This document shows positions 42,678-51,896 of a DNA stretch of 64,000 nt, piece by piece. The notes beneath the pieces are model-generated. The model was not told the origin of the DNA. It searched no databases and saw only the letters and a program-made list of their open reading frames with translations. Position 1 is the first letter of the stretch; the number at the start of each line of letters is the position of its first letter. The stretch covers positions 186,954 to 250,953 of the forward strand of contig JAPZSB010000006.1 of NCBI GenBank assembly GCA_027531565.1, read 5' to 3'. A program made the translations under genes and the position numbers. The stretch is from Beijerinckiaceae bacterium. Lineage in GTDB: Bacteria > Pseudomonadota > Alphaproteobacteria > Rhizobiales > Beijerinckiaceae.

Positions 42678-42716
42678 ACCGGGCAGAACGCCCCGGTGTC
42701 ACGGCATATCATGCCG
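42678..42716. promoter_or_regulatory. Two small inverted repeats upstream of the Lrp gene
   Basis: ACCGGG...CCCGGT (42678-42697) and CGGCAT-ATC-ATGCCG (42702-42716) are adjacent inverted repeats in the 108-base gap between the aminotransferase stop and the Lrp start. They could be autoregulatory Lrp sites or a weak terminator for the aminotransferase gene. Confidence 0.35.
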
Positions 42717-42767
42717 CGCCTGCAGGCTAGGCCGGAATCAGCCTCGCCAACAACCCCTGTTTGCCCG

Positions 42768-44144
42768 TCACCGCAACGCCGCACGGACCTCGGCTTCCGC
42801 CAGCGTGTCATCGAGAGTGCGTTCCAGCCGGCGGAGGAGTTCGCCCATCTCGTCCTCGGTGCAGGACAGGGCGGGGGCAAGCCCGATCGTCCCGTCGGCG
42901 AAGGCCCGGAACAGGATGCCGTTGCGATAGCCGTTGGCGAAGAGCCGGTCCGACAGCTTGACGGCGGGGGCGAACGGCGTCTTGCCGGCCTTGTCCGTAA
43001 CGAGTTCCAGCGCACCGAGCATGCCGCGCGCCCGCGCATCGCCGACCAGCGCATGGCCAAGAAGCCGGGCGAGCCCCGCCTCGAAAAGCCGGCCAACCTT
43101 CTGGCCATTGGCGAGAATGCCGCTCTCGTAGAGGCGGATGACCTCGAGCGCGACAGCCGCGCTGACCGGATGGCCCGAATAGGTATAGCCATGGCCGATC
43201 ACCGCATCCGGTGCGGCCCCGTCGGCAATGCCTGCATAGACCTTCTCGGAAATGAGCACCGCGCCCATCGGCACATAGCCGGCAGTCAGCCCCTTCGCCA
43301 CCGTCATCAGGTCGGGCGAGACGCCTTCGGCCTCGCAGGCGAACATCGGCCCGGTCCGGCCAAACCCGGTGATGACCTCGTCGGCCAGGAACAGGATGTC
43401 GAGCTCGCGCGCCGTCTCGCGCATCGCCTTGAGCCAGCCGCGCGGCGGCACGATGACCCCGCCCGAGCCCTGCACCGGCTCGCAGAAGAAGGCCGCGACA
43501 TTCTCCGCGCCGAGTTCCGCCACCTTCGCCCGCAAGGCCGCAACCGAGGAGGTGATCACCGCCTCGTCCGAGGCACCTTCCGGGTTCCGGTAGGGATAGG
43601 GCGAGGCAATGTGATGCTGGTTGGCATTGGGCAGGTCGAAATTGCGGTGGAAGACTGGCAGCGCCGTCATGCCCGCGCCCATCGAGGACGAGCCGTGATA
43701 GCCCTTCTGCAGGGCGATGAACTGCTTCTTCGTGGGCTTGCCGATCGCATTGTAGTAATGCGTGACCAGGCGAATGGCGCTGTCGATCGCATCCGACCCG
43801 CCCTGGCTGAAATAGACGCGGCTCAGCCCCTCGGGCGCGATTTCCGCCAGCTTGGCCGCCAGCCGGATCGCCGGTTCGGAGGCGAAGCCGAAATAGCCGG
43901 TCGCGTAGGGCAGCTTGCGCATCTGGGCGGCCGCCGCCTCGACCACGCTCTCATGGCCATAGCCGATATTCACGCACCAGAGCCCGGCAAAGGCATCCAG
44001 CAGGTCCCGGCCCTCGGCATCGCGCACGAACATGCCCTTGGCGCTTTGCAGGATCGTCGCGCCCTTGGCCTCGTGGGCCCGATAGGCCGAGACGGGGTGG
44101 ACGAAATGTTCGCGGTCGAGCTCGATCAGCGAATTGGCCAGCAT
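42768..44144 (-). CDS. Class III aminotransferase (omega-amino acid/amine type)
   Basis: A 458-residue PLP enzyme with GGAGG before the ATG. Motifs: GRDLLDAFAGLWCVNIGYGH, YFSQGGSDAIDSAIRL, HGSSSMGAGMT, FLADEVITGFGRTGPMF (Asp binding the pyridine N) and MTVAKGLTAGYVPMGAVLIS (Lys forming the internal aldimine). It resembles beta-alanine/putrescine-pyruvate aminotransferases that convert terminal amines into aldehydes, suiting the adjacent aldehyde dehydrogenases. It stands upstream of the Lrp gene on the same strand. Confidence 0.9.
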   Translation of the reverse strand: MLANSLIELDREHFVHPVSAYRAHEAKGATILQSAKGMFVRDAEGRDLLDAFAGLWCVNIGYGHESVVEAAAAQMRKLPYATGYFGFASEPAIRLAAKLAEIAPEGLSRVYFSQGGSDAIDSAIRLVTHYYNAIGKPTKKQFIALQKGYHGSSSMGAGMTALPVFHRNFDLPNANQHHIASPYPYRNPEGASDEAVITSSVAALRAKVAELGAENVAAFFCEPVQGSGGVIVPPRGWLKAMRETARELDILFLADEVITGFGRTGPMFACEAEGVSPDLMTVAKGLTAGYVPMGAVLISEKVYAGIADGAAPDAVIGHGYTYSGHPVSAAVALEVIRLYESGILANGQKVGRLFEAGLARLLGHALVGDARARGMLGALELVTDKAGKTPFAPAVKLSDRLFANGYRNGILFRAFADGTIGLAPALSCTEDEMGELLRRLERTLDDTLAEAEVRAALR

Positions 44145-44294
44145 GGCAACCTCCGGGACAGGGCGCGCTTCCGGGCGCGTGCTGGAAGCCTAGCGGCGGA
44201 GCCCGGTGCAGCCTGTCGAATTGGCGGGGATGGACAGCCGAGCCTGTCGTAGTTGGAGGAGCGGCAGCATTTTATGCTGCACGCCGGACGGGTC

Positions 44295-45221
44295 TCAATA
44301 GCCGCGGCGGCGGTCGACAAGCCCCGGAAGCGGCCGGCCCGCGCGATGCGCGGCAATCACCTCCAGCACGAAATCCACGGCCGTTTCCGGGCGGGTCTGG
44401 CTGGCGATATGCGGCGTCATCAGGATGCGCGGATGGTGCCAGAACGGATGGCCAGGCGGCAGCGGTTCGGGATCGGTCACATCGAGGAAGGCGGCCGAGA
44501 TCTGCCCGCTCTCCAGCGCCGCCAGCAGGTCCTCCTGCACCAGATGCGCCCCCCGCCCGGCATTGACGAGCCCGGCCCGCGGCGGAAGCTGCGCGAACAG
44601 CCCGGCATTCAGGACACCGCGCGTCTCCGCTGTCAGCGGCAGCAGGCAGACGAGAATATCGGTTTCGGCAAGAAAGCCCGGCAGCGCGGCCTCTCCTGCA
44701 TGGCAGGTGATGCCGGGAATGGCCTTCGGGCTGCGGCTCCAGCCGGCGACGGTGAAGCCCAAAGCCGCGAGCCGGCGGCAGCACGCTTCGCCGAGCTGGC
44801 CGAGTCCCAGCACGCCGACGCGCCGGCTGGCGGCCGGCCGAAGCCGGATGGCCGACCAGCGCTCCGCCCGCTGATCCGCGAGATAGGCCGGCAGGTCGCG
44901 ATGGAGCGCCAGCACGGCAAGGGTGACATATTCCACCATGCCCTCGGCGATGCCCGGCTCGAGCATCCGAACGACCGGGATATGGGCGGGAATGGCGGAA
45001 AGATCGAACTGGTCCACCCCCGCTCCGACCGAGATCACAAGTTCGGCCCCGGGAAAGCGCGCCAGCATGTCATCCGGCGGGGTCCAGACCGCGAGATAGC
45101 GGATGGAAGCGGGGTCCCCCGTTTCCGGCCAGACGAAGCAGGGGAGATCCGGCGCCCGGCCGGCCAGAAGCCGCTGCCATTCGGCCCCGCGGACGGGATC
45201 CGCCTTGTAGAGAAGGGCCAT
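44295..45221 (-). CDS. D-2-hydroxyacid dehydrogenase (glyoxylate/hydroxypyruvate reductase A-like)
   Basis: A 308-residue NAD(P)-dependent enzyme. The start at 45221 overlaps the GNAT stop as TGATG. Rossmann motif VGVLGLGQLGEACCRRLAAL; catalytic Arg in VNAGRGAHLVQEDLL, Glu in DVTDPEPLPPGH, His in MTPHIASQT. It matches the GhrA group that reduces glyoxylate or hydroxypyruvate. Its presence hints that glyoxylate or a 2-oxoacid is released in the pathway. It precedes the aminotransferase gene by 150 bases on the same strand. Confidence 0.88.
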   Translation of the reverse strand: MALLYKADPVRGAEWQRLLAGRAPDLPCFVWPETGDPASIRYLAVWTPPDDMLARFPGAELVISVGAGVDQFDLSAIPAHIPVVRMLEPGIAEGMVEYVTLAVLALHRDLPAYLADQRAERWSAIRLRPAASRRVGVLGLGQLGEACCRRLAALGFTVAGWSRSPKAIPGITCHAGEAALPGFLAETDILVCLLPLTAETRGVLNAGLFAQLPPRAGLVNAGRGAHLVQEDLLAALESGQISAAFLDVTDPEPLPPGHPFWHHPRILMTPHIASQTRPETAVDFVLEVIAAHRAGRPLPGLVDRRRGY

Positions 45222-46096
45222 CAGCCGATCGCCTGGTTGGCGATCGCGAAGGCGAACATATCCCCGCGCGCGGCGAGGGGCGCGCCCCGGACCATGGTGA
45301 TGACCGGACTCACCGGGGCGAGGCCGAGATCGGTCAGCCAGCCCGACAGCCCGGATTCGCCCGGCACGTCGATGCGCAGGAACATTCCGGCATTCGAGCC
45401 GATCCAATGCGCGATCAGCGCCTTGGCCGACAGCGTGTCCTGCGCCACGACCGGCCCGATGGCAAAGCCACGACCGAACCGGCGGTAGAAGGCGAAGCCG
45501 ATCGTCCGGTCGCCCTCGACCAGCAGCACGGCATCCCCCTGGGCGATCAGCGCGTCGATCACGGCCTCGCGCCGGAAACCGAGGGCGCGCGCATCCAGTT
45601 CGACCAGGCTTTCGCGGTCATTGCGGCCCATCGGCCGGATCCGGCAGTTCGGCGCCGGCTGGACCAGCGGCACCTCGAAGGCGGCCCCCTGATGCTGGAC
45701 GATGGTGCCGACCGGCTGGAACCCCATCTGCCGGTACAATGTCTCGCCCGCCTTGGTGGCGTTGAGCACGAGGCTCGGCGTCGACATCTGCGCGGTAATC
45801 GTCTCCATCAGGCTACGGCCGATGCCGGATCGCTGGATCGTCGGGTCGACAATGACCATGCCGATCCGCGTCTGCGCGCCGGCATAGGTCCACCACATCG
45901 CCGTGCCGACGAGGCGGTCACCCGACCAGGCGCTGAGCCCCTGCCCGAGGCTGAAGACAAACTGCCAGTCCTCCAGCCGGTGCGGCCAGCCGACAACCCG
46001 CGACAGGGCGGCGGCGGACGGAAGATCGACCTCCCTCATCGGCAGGACCTCGAACTGGAAAGCGGGCTGCGGTGCGGTCACGTCGGGTTCTCCCAT
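45221..46096 (-). CDS. GNAT-family N-acetyltransferase (two-domain)
   Basis: A 291-residue protein. The first half has the acetyl-CoA motif GMVIVDPTIQRSGIGRSLME (Q/R-x-x-G-x-G/A form) followed by LVLNATKAGETLYRQMGFQP. The second half is the C-terminal domain often fused in YitH-like acetyltransferases (DARALGFRREAVIDALIAQG, IGPVVAQDTLSAKALI). It may acetylate an amine substrate or intermediate. It is coupled by overlap to the hydroxyacid dehydrogenase gene and divergent from the second aldehyde dehydrogenase gene. Confidence 0.82.
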   Translation of the reverse strand: MGEPDVTAPQPAFQFEVLPMREVDLPSAAALSRVVGWPHRLEDWQFVFSLGQGLSAWSGDRLVGTAMWWTYAGAQTRIGMVIVDPTIQRSGIGRSLMETITAQMSTPSLVLNATKAGETLYRQMGFQPVGTIVQHQGAAFEVPLVQPAPNCRIRPMGRNDRESLVELDARALGFRREAVIDALIAQGDAVLLVEGDRTIGFAFYRRFGRGFAIGPVVAQDTLSAKALIAHWIGSNAGMFLRIDVPGESGLSGWLTDLGLAPVSPVITMVRGAPLAARGDMFAFAIANQAIG

Positions 46097-46373
46097 GGGC
46101 CCTGCAGGGATGCCGATCGGGCTGGCGACGCCAGAACCGGCATGGGCCTCTCGGCCCTTCTAGTTCTCACGCCGGAACCCCCGGCGCTAGAACGATCTTG
46201 TCGAGCCCGTCATCCGGGCCTTTCCAGCTTTAGGCGCGGGGCGTCGGCATTTTCTCGCGTTTCCCGGGCCGAGTTCGGTGGTTTCGACCGGCATCCCCCG
46301 GCGGGCCGGCCGACATCGGGGGTGACAGGCGGGTATCCTGAACTCCTGATGCTGCGGAATACGGAGATGGCCC

Positions 46374-47852
46374 ATGCCCGGATTTGACCCCGATCGTATC
46401 GAGATTCCGCTGGGCCATGTCATCGATGGCACGCTGCGCGATGCCGCGCAGGACTGGCTCGAGGTGCGGCGGCCCTCGGATGCGCAGGTCTATGCCCGGT
46501 TGCCGGACGGCGATGCCGCCTGCGTCGACGAAGCCGTGGCGAACAGCCATGCCGCCTTCAACGCGCCTGGCTGGCGCCGGATCTCCCCGCGGGACCGCGC
46601 CGCGCTGCTGCGTCGCTGGGCCGATCTCGTCGAGCGCGATGCCGGCCCCCTGGCCCGGCTCGAGGCCCTCGGCTCGACCCGGCCGATCCGCGATGCCCTC
46701 GCCTGGGACATTCCCTACACCGCCGACGTGATCCGCTTCTTCGCCGAACTCTGCGACAAGCATGGCGGCGAGATCGGCGCGACGGCGCCTGACCATCTCG
46801 GCCTGATGATCGCCGAGCCCTATGGCGTGATCGGCGCCATCGCCCCGTGGAATTTCCCGCTGGTCATGGCCTGCTGGAAGGTCGCGCCGGCGCTGGCGGC
46901 AGGAAATGCCGTGGTGCTGAAACCCTCGGAAATGACGCCGTTCAGCGTCAACCACCTCGCCCTGCTCGCCATCGAGGCGGGCCTTCCCCCCGGCATCTTC
47001 AATGTGGTGCAGGGGCGCGGGCCGGTGGTCGGCGAAGCTTTGTGCAAGCACCCGCTGGTCGCCAAGGTGACCTTCACCGGCTCGACCCGCACCGGCGCGG
47101 CAATCATGGAGATCTGCGCCCGCCATGGCACCAAGCCGGTGACGCTTGAACTCGGCGGCAAGAGCCCGCAACTGGTCTTTGACGACGTGACCGACCCGGA
47201 CCGCACCGCCGGTATTGTCGCCCGCGCCATTGCCGGCAATGCCGGGCAGGTCTGCGTCGCCGGCTCGCGGCTGATCGTGGCCGACAGCATGAAGGCGCGC
47301 ATCGCCGGCAGGATCACGGAGGCGTTCGCCGCACTGAAACCGGGCGTGACCTGGGATGCGGCAACCACCCTGCCGCCGATCATCTCCGAGCCGCAATGTG
47401 CCCGGATCGGCGCGCTGGTCGATCGGGCCGTCGCGGGGGGCGCCACCGTGCTGGCGGGCGGTTCCCGCCTGCGCAACCCGCAGCACGGCGCCTATTTTGC
47501 CCCGACCCTGATCGAGCCACCCCATGCCGGCGCGGAGATCGTGCAGGAGGAGGTCTTCGGCCCGGTCCTGACGGTGCAGTCCTTCCGCACCGAGGACGAG
47601 GCCTTCGAACTCGCCCGGCACCCGGTCTACGGGCTCGCGGCCGGCGTGCACACGAGGGATCTCAACCGCGCCATGCGCGCCCTCCGCGAGATCCGGGCGG
47701 GCACCATCTGGGTCAACCGCTTTGGCCGTTCGAACGACCACATCCTGCCCACCGGCGGCTTCGGCCAGTCCGGCATCGGCAAGGATCTTGGCCGGCAGGC
47801 CTTCGAGGGCAACCAGCGGCTGAAAACCGTGCTGATGGCGCTGGAAGCCTGA
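46374..47852 (+). CDS. NAD-dependent aldehyde dehydrogenase (aminoaldehyde type)
   Basis: A 492-residue enzyme with GGAG before the ATG. Motifs: APWNFPLVMACWKVAPALAA, FTGSTRTGAAIMEICARHG, TLELGGKSPQLVFDDV (general base Glu), GNAGQVCVAGSRLIV (catalytic Cys) and EEVFGPVLTVQSF, then a conserved end GGFGQSGIGKDLG. It resembles PuuC-like gamma-glutamyl-aminobutyraldehyde and betaine-aldehyde dehydrogenases. It heads the plus-strand half of the catabolic block together with a HAD hydrolase and a PuuB-like oxidase. Confidence 0.9.
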   Translation: MPGFDPDRIEIPLGHVIDGTLRDAAQDWLEVRRPSDAQVYARLPDGDAACVDEAVANSHAAFNAPGWRRISPRDRAALLRRWADLVERDAGPLARLEALGSTRPIRDALAWDIPYTADVIRFFAELCDKHGGEIGATAPDHLGLMIAEPYGVIGAIAPWNFPLVMACWKVAPALAAGNAVVLKPSEMTPFSVNHLALLAIEAGLPPGIFNVVQGRGPVVGEALCKHPLVAKVTFTGSTRTGAAIMEICARHGTKPVTLELGGKSPQLVFDDVTDPDRTAGIVARAIAGNAGQVCVAGSRLIVADSMKARIAGRITEAFAALKPGVTWDAATTLPPIISEPQCARIGALVDRAVAGGATVLAGGSRLRNPQHGAYFAPTLIEPPHAGAEIVQEEVFGPVLTVQSFRTEDEAFELARHPVYGLAAGVHTRDLNRAMRALREIRAGTIWVNRFGRSNDHILPTGGFGQSGIGKDLGRQAFEGNQRLKTVLMALEA

Positions 47853-48018
47853 CGGCGATGGCCCGGCCATCCGGCACGAAAACTGCCGGAAATCCGGTCA
47901 AATACGGCAGAATCTGCCAGCAGCCCCATGCAACGCTTTCCCCGTCGCGCTGCGGTTCTGGCACTCTCTCCGGGCCAGAACAGGCCGAACGAAAAGACGG
48001 CAAGGGATCAGACGGATC

Positions 48019-48687
48019 ATGTCCAGCTTCAGACCGAAATACATCACCTTCGATTGCTACGGCACCCTGACCCGCTTCCGCATGGGCGAGATGGCGCGCG
48101 AGATGTTCGCGGACCGGATCCCCGCCGAGAGCATGGACGCCTTCGTCCGTGATTTCGCCAGCTACCGGCTCGACGAGATCCTCGGGCCCTGGAAGCCCTA
48201 TCGCGATGTGCTGGTGAACTCGATCCTCCGCACGGCGAAACGCTGGGGCATCAAGGCCACCGAGGCCGAGGGCGAAGCCTATTACCTCGCCGTCCCGACC
48301 TGGGGTCCGCATGCGGATGTACCGGCCGGCCTGTCGAAGATCGCCGACAGGATCCCGCTCGTGATCCTGTCGAATGCCTCGAATGACCAGATCCACTCGA
48401 ATGTCGAGAAGCTCGGCGCCCCGTTCCATCGCGTTTACACCGCGCAGATGGCGCAGGCCTACAAGCCGCGCATGCAGGCCTTCGAATACATGCTCGACCA
48501 GCTCGGCTGCGGGCCGGAGCATATCCTGCATGTCTCCTCCTCCTACCGGTATGACCTGATGACCGCGCATGACATGCGCTTCGGCATGCGGGCCTTCGTC
48601 AATCGCGGGCATGAGCCGCTCACCCCCTATTACGGAGCGGTGGAGATTCCCGATATCGGCGGCCTGCCCGGCCTGGTCGGACTCTGA
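48019..48687 (+). CDS. HAD-superfamily hydrolase (haloacid dehalogenase type II)
   Basis: A 222-residue protein. Nucleophile motif ITFDCYGTLTRF (Asp followed two residues later by Tyr, the dehalogenase pattern), ILSNASNDQIHSN, AYKPRMQAFEYM (Lys) and HVSSSYRYDLMTAHDM. It resembles the HAD protein encoded at 40872-41579 in architecture but not closely in sequence. It lies between the aldehyde dehydrogenase and the FAD oxidase, so it belongs to the catabolic block. The natural substrate is unknown and need not be halogenated. Confidence 0.84.
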   Translation: MSSFRPKYITFDCYGTLTRFRMGEMAREMFADRIPAESMDAFVRDFASYRLDEILGPWKPYRDVLVNSILRTAKRWGIKATEAEGEAYYLAVPTWGPHADVPAGLSKIADRIPLVILSNASNDQIHSNVEKLGAPFHRVYTAQMAQAYKPRMQAFEYMLDQLGCGPEHILHVSSSYRYDLMTAHDMRFGMRAFVNRGHEPLTPYYGAVEIPDIGGLPGLVGL

Positions 48688-48733
48688 GGAACGGCCGCAT
48701 GGCCCCGGGATTCAGACAGAAGGAAACCGTTGG

Positions 48734-50008
48734 ATGAAACTGGAATCCTACTGGCTGGAAACAGCGCCGCCCTTCACCGGAGCCTCTCCCCTTCCGGTGG
48801 AGGGCCGCGCTGACATCGTGGTGGTCGGCGGAGGGTTCACCGGCCTTTCCGCCGCCCGCACCCTGGCCCGGAAGGGCGTCGACGTGGTGGTTCTCGAGGC
48901 CGGGCGCGTGGCCGCCGAAGCATCGGGCCGCAATGGCGGACATTGCAATAACGGGCTCGCCCATGATTACGGCAGCGTGAAAGCCCGGTTCGGTCTCGAA
49001 CGGGCACAGGAAATGTACCGCGCCTTCGATTCCGGCGTCGATCTCGTCGAAAGGATCGTGAACGAGGAAGGGATCGACTGCGACTTCGTCCGTTCCGGCA
49101 AGTTGAAGCTGGCCGCCAAGCCGGAGCATTTCGACAAGATGCGGCAGGCGCAGGAACTCCTCGCCCGCGACGTCGATGATGACACGGCCGTGATCGAGCC
49201 GGGCGATCTGCGCGACGAGGTCGGCACCGATCGCTATGCCGGCGGGCTGCTCTATCGCCGCTCGGCCATGATGCATATGGGGCGTTTCGGCGTCGGGCTG
49301 GCCGGCGCCGCGGCCCGGGCTGGCGCCCGCATCCACGAACGCAGCCCCGTCACCGCGATCACGCGGGAGGCCGGCGGCTTCCGCCTGACCACAGAGCAGG
49401 GCGACATCCGCGCGAAGGAGGTCCTGCTCGCCACCGGCGCCTGCCAGAACGGGCCGTTCGGCTGGTTCCGCCGCCGCATCGTGCCGGTCGGCAGCTTCAT
49501 CATCGTCACCGAACCTCTGGGCGAGAACCGCGCCCGCGCAATCATGCCCGGCCGGCGCACCTGCACCACCTCGCAGAATATCGGCAACTATTTCCGCCTG
49601 ACGGCCGATAACCGCCTGATCTTCGGCGGTCGCGCCCGGTTCGCCATGTCGGATCCCGTCTCGGATCGCAAGGCCGGCGACATCCTGATCCGTGCCCTTG
49701 CGGAGGTGTTCCCGCAGCTCGGGCCCTGCCGGATCGACTATTGCTGGGGCGGCCTCGTCGACATGACGCAGGACCGCCTCCCCCGGGCCGGCACAAAGGA
49801 CGGGCTGCATTTCGCGATGGGCTATTCCGGGCATGGCGTCCAGATGTCGACCTATCTCGGCGACGTGATGGCCCGCCGGATGACGGGCGAGGATGTCGCC
49901 AATCCCTGGCGCGACCTGCCGTGGCCGGCGGTGCCCTTCCATTTCGGCAAGCCATGGTTCCTGCCCCTGGTGGGCCTGTATTACCGCTACCGCGACCGGG
50001 TTTCCTGA
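48734..50008 (+). CDS. FAD-dependent oxidase (PuuB/GGPO-like DAO family)
   Basis: A 424-residue flavoprotein from ATG 48734. It begins MKLESYWLETAPPF, then the FAD motif DIVVVGGGFTGLSAARTLAR, EAGRVAAEASGRNGGHCNNG, YAGGLLYRRSAMMHMGRFGV, LLATGACQNGPF and FAMGYSGHGVQMSTYLGDVM. This pattern fits gamma-glutamylputrescine oxidase (PuuB) and related amine oxidases. With the upstream PuuC-like dehydrogenase it could oxidise a primary or secondary amine to aldehyde and then acid. No PuuA-like glutamate ligase is seen in the window, so the substrate need not be gamma-glutamylated. Confidence 0.87.
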   Translation: MKLESYWLETAPPFTGASPLPVEGRADIVVVGGGFTGLSAARTLARKGVDVVVLEAGRVAAEASGRNGGHCNNGLAHDYGSVKARFGLERAQEMYRAFDSGVDLVERIVNEEGIDCDFVRSGKLKLAAKPEHFDKMRQAQELLARDVDDDTAVIEPGDLRDEVGTDRYAGGLLYRRSAMMHMGRFGVGLAGAAARAGARIHERSPVTAITREAGGFRLTTEQGDIRAKEVLLATGACQNGPFGWFRRRIVPVGSFIIVTEPLGENRARAIMPGRRTCTTSQNIGNYFRLTADNRLIFGGRARFAMSDPVSDRKAGDILIRALAEVFPQLGPCRIDYCWGGLVDMTQDRLPRAGTKDGLHFAMGYSGHGVQMSTYLGDVMARRMTGEDVANPWRDLPWPAVPFHFGKPWFLPLVGLYYRYRDRVS

Positions 50009-50022
50009 CCCTGTAGAATTTC

Positions 50023-50036
50023 TTGTTTTGAAACAA
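50023..50036. promoter_or_regulatory. Inverted repeat upstream of the ABC importer operon
   Basis: TTGTTT-TG-AAACAA lies 175 bases before the substrate-binding protein gene in an AT-richer patch. It may be an operator for the importer operon. No strong -35/-10 pair could be fixed nearby. Confidence 0.35.
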
Positions 50037-50210
50037 AGAGTTGATGTGCATTCAAGACCCAGGGAATCCCGACAAGAACGTCCTATCCGGACCCTGCCCG
50101 CGCAATAGTGTGGAAAGAGCCGGAACGCTTGGCGGGAGGGTGTTTCTGGCCGGAGGACCGCGGAGGGCGGGCATCCGGCGTCATCAGGTCGACAAGAGGG
50201 GAGACCAACC

Positions 50211-51836
50211 ATGAGCGTGAATGACAAGGATTTTCCCGGGATGCTGGGCATGCCGGAACAGGATCGCCTGATGCGCGCGCTGCGCTCCGGCGCCTCGCGG
50301 CGGGATCTGCTGGGCATGATGAGCGCGCTGGGCATCGGCGCGGCGATGGGCGGAACGCTGATCGGCGCCGCCGGCACGGCTCTGGCCCAGACGCCGAAGA
50401 AGGGTGGCAAGATCCGCGTCGCGGGTTTCGGCACCTCCACCGCCGATACGCTCGATCCGGCCAAGCAGAGCTACTCGACCGATTACTGCCGTTGCACGAT
50501 GTTCTATAACGGCCTGACCGAACTCGATGACCGGCTGAACCCGAAGCTCGCCCTCGCCGAATCCATCGAGAACGACAAGGCCACCATCTGGACGATCAAG
50601 GTCCGCAAGGGCGTGCAGTTCCACAATGGCAAGGAACTCACGGCCGAGGACGTCGTCTTTTCGCTGAAGCGCCACCATGATCCCGCCGTCGGCACCAAGG
50701 CCAAGGCCCTGGCCGACCAGATGACCGAGATCGTCGCCACGGGCACCCACGAGGTGAAGATCACGCTGAAGGGCCCGAATGCCGATTTCCCGGTCGTGCT
50801 CGGCACCTACCACTTCCTGATCGCCCCGGCCGGCACCACCGACTTCAACAAGGGCATCGGCACCGGCCCCTACAAGTGCAAGGAATTCACGCCCGGCGTG
50901 CGGTCGATCGCCGTCCGGAACGAGAATTACTGGCGCCAGGGCGGCGGCCCCTATCTCGACGAGATCGAGTTCTTCGGCATCCCGGATGTCGGCGCCCGCG
51001 TCAACGCGCTGCTGGCCGGCGACGTGCAGCTGATCGGCAACGTCAACCCGACCTCCGCCAAGCTGATCCTCAGCGGCAAGGGCTTCAACATCATGGAGAC
51101 CAAGTCGGGCAACTATACCGACCTCGTGATGCGCCTTGACCAGGCGCCGGGCAACAACCCGGATTTCGTGCTCGGCATGAAGATGCTGATGAACCGCGAC
51201 CTGATCCGCCGGAACATCTTCCAGGGCTATGCGGAAGTGGCGAACGACCAGCCGGTCCCACCGATGAACCGCTATTATGCGGCGGATATCCCGCAGCGGA
51301 AATACGATCCCGACCAGGCCAAGTTCCTGCTCAACAAGGCCGGAATGATCGGCTCGACCCTCCCGGTCGTCACCTCTCCGGCCGCAACCGGCTCGGTCGA
51401 GATGGGTCTCCTGCTCCAGCAGGCCGCCCAGCAGGTCGGCCTGAAGATCGACCTCCGGCAGGTGCCGGCGGATGGCTACTGGTCCAATTACTGGATGAAG
51501 GTTCCGGTCGGCTACGGCAACATCAACCCGCGCCCGTCGGCGGATATCCTGTTCAGCCTGTTCTACGCTTCCAACGCGTCGTGGAACGAATCCGGCTGGA
51601 AGGATCCGAAATTCGACCAGCTCCTGCTCGCGGCCCGCGCCGAGACCGACGAGGCCAGGCGCAAGCAGATGTACACGGACATGCAGGTGATGATCCACCA
51701 GAGCTCGGGCATCGGCATCCCGGTCTTCATCAGCGGGCTTGACGCCCATTCCGAGAAGCTCAAGGGCCTCCGTCCGATGGGCACCGGCTCGCTGATGGGC
51801 TATTCTTTCGCCGAGCATGTCTGGCTCGACGCCTGA
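50211..51836 (+). CDS. Peptide/nickel-type ABC transporter substrate-binding protein (SBP family 5)
   Basis: A 541-residue secreted protein with GGGGAG before the ATG. The N-terminal region carries a twin-arginine motif (GASRRDLLGMMSALGIGAAM) and a cleavage-type GTALAQ, so export via Tat is likely. The mature protein shows the DppA/OppA family layout: GGKIRVAGFGTSTADTLDPA, KPKLALAES-type stretch (LNPKLALAESIENDKATIWT), VQFHNGKELTAEDVVFSLKR and NKAGMIGSTLPVVTSP. It binds a peptide, opine or amine in the periplasm and feeds the adjacent permeases. A strong stem-loop follows its stop codon. Confidence 0.9.
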   Translation: MSVNDKDFPGMLGMPEQDRLMRALRSGASRRDLLGMMSALGIGAAMGGTLIGAAGTALAQTPKKGGKIRVAGFGTSTADTLDPAKQSYSTDYCRCTMFYNGLTELDDRLNPKLALAESIENDKATIWTIKVRKGVQFHNGKELTAEDVVFSLKRHHDPAVGTKAKALADQMTEIVATGTHEVKITLKGPNADFPVVLGTYHFLIAPAGTTDFNKGIGTGPYKCKEFTPGVRSIAVRNENYWRQGGGPYLDEIEFFGIPDVGARVNALLAGDVQLIGNVNPTSAKLILSGKGFNIMETKSGNYTDLVMRLDQAPGNNPDFVLGMKMLMNRDLIRRNIFQGYAEVANDQPVPPMNRYYAADIPQRKYDPDQAKFLLNKAGMIGSTLPVVTSPAATGSVEMGLLLQQAAQQVGLKIDLRQVPADGYWSNYWMKVPVGYGNINPRPSADILFSLFYASNASWNESGWKDPKFDQLLLAARAETDEARRKQMYTDMQVMIHQSSGIGIPVFISGLDAHSEKLKGLRPMGTGSLMGYSFAEHVWLDA

Positions 51837-51851
51837 TCCTGCTCCGTCCAG

Positions 51852-51877
51852 GGGCTGCCCCGATCCGGGGGCAGCCC
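51852..51877. repeat. Strong GC-rich stem-loop between the binding-protein and permease genes
   Basis: GGGCTGCCCC and GGGGCAGCCC pair perfectly over 10 bp around a 6-base loop. There is no T-run. In ABC importer operons such stems just after the binding-protein gene typically stabilise its mRNA so it is made in excess over the permeases. Confidence 0.65.
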
Positions 51878-51896
51878 GAGCCCGGGAACCTCTGGA

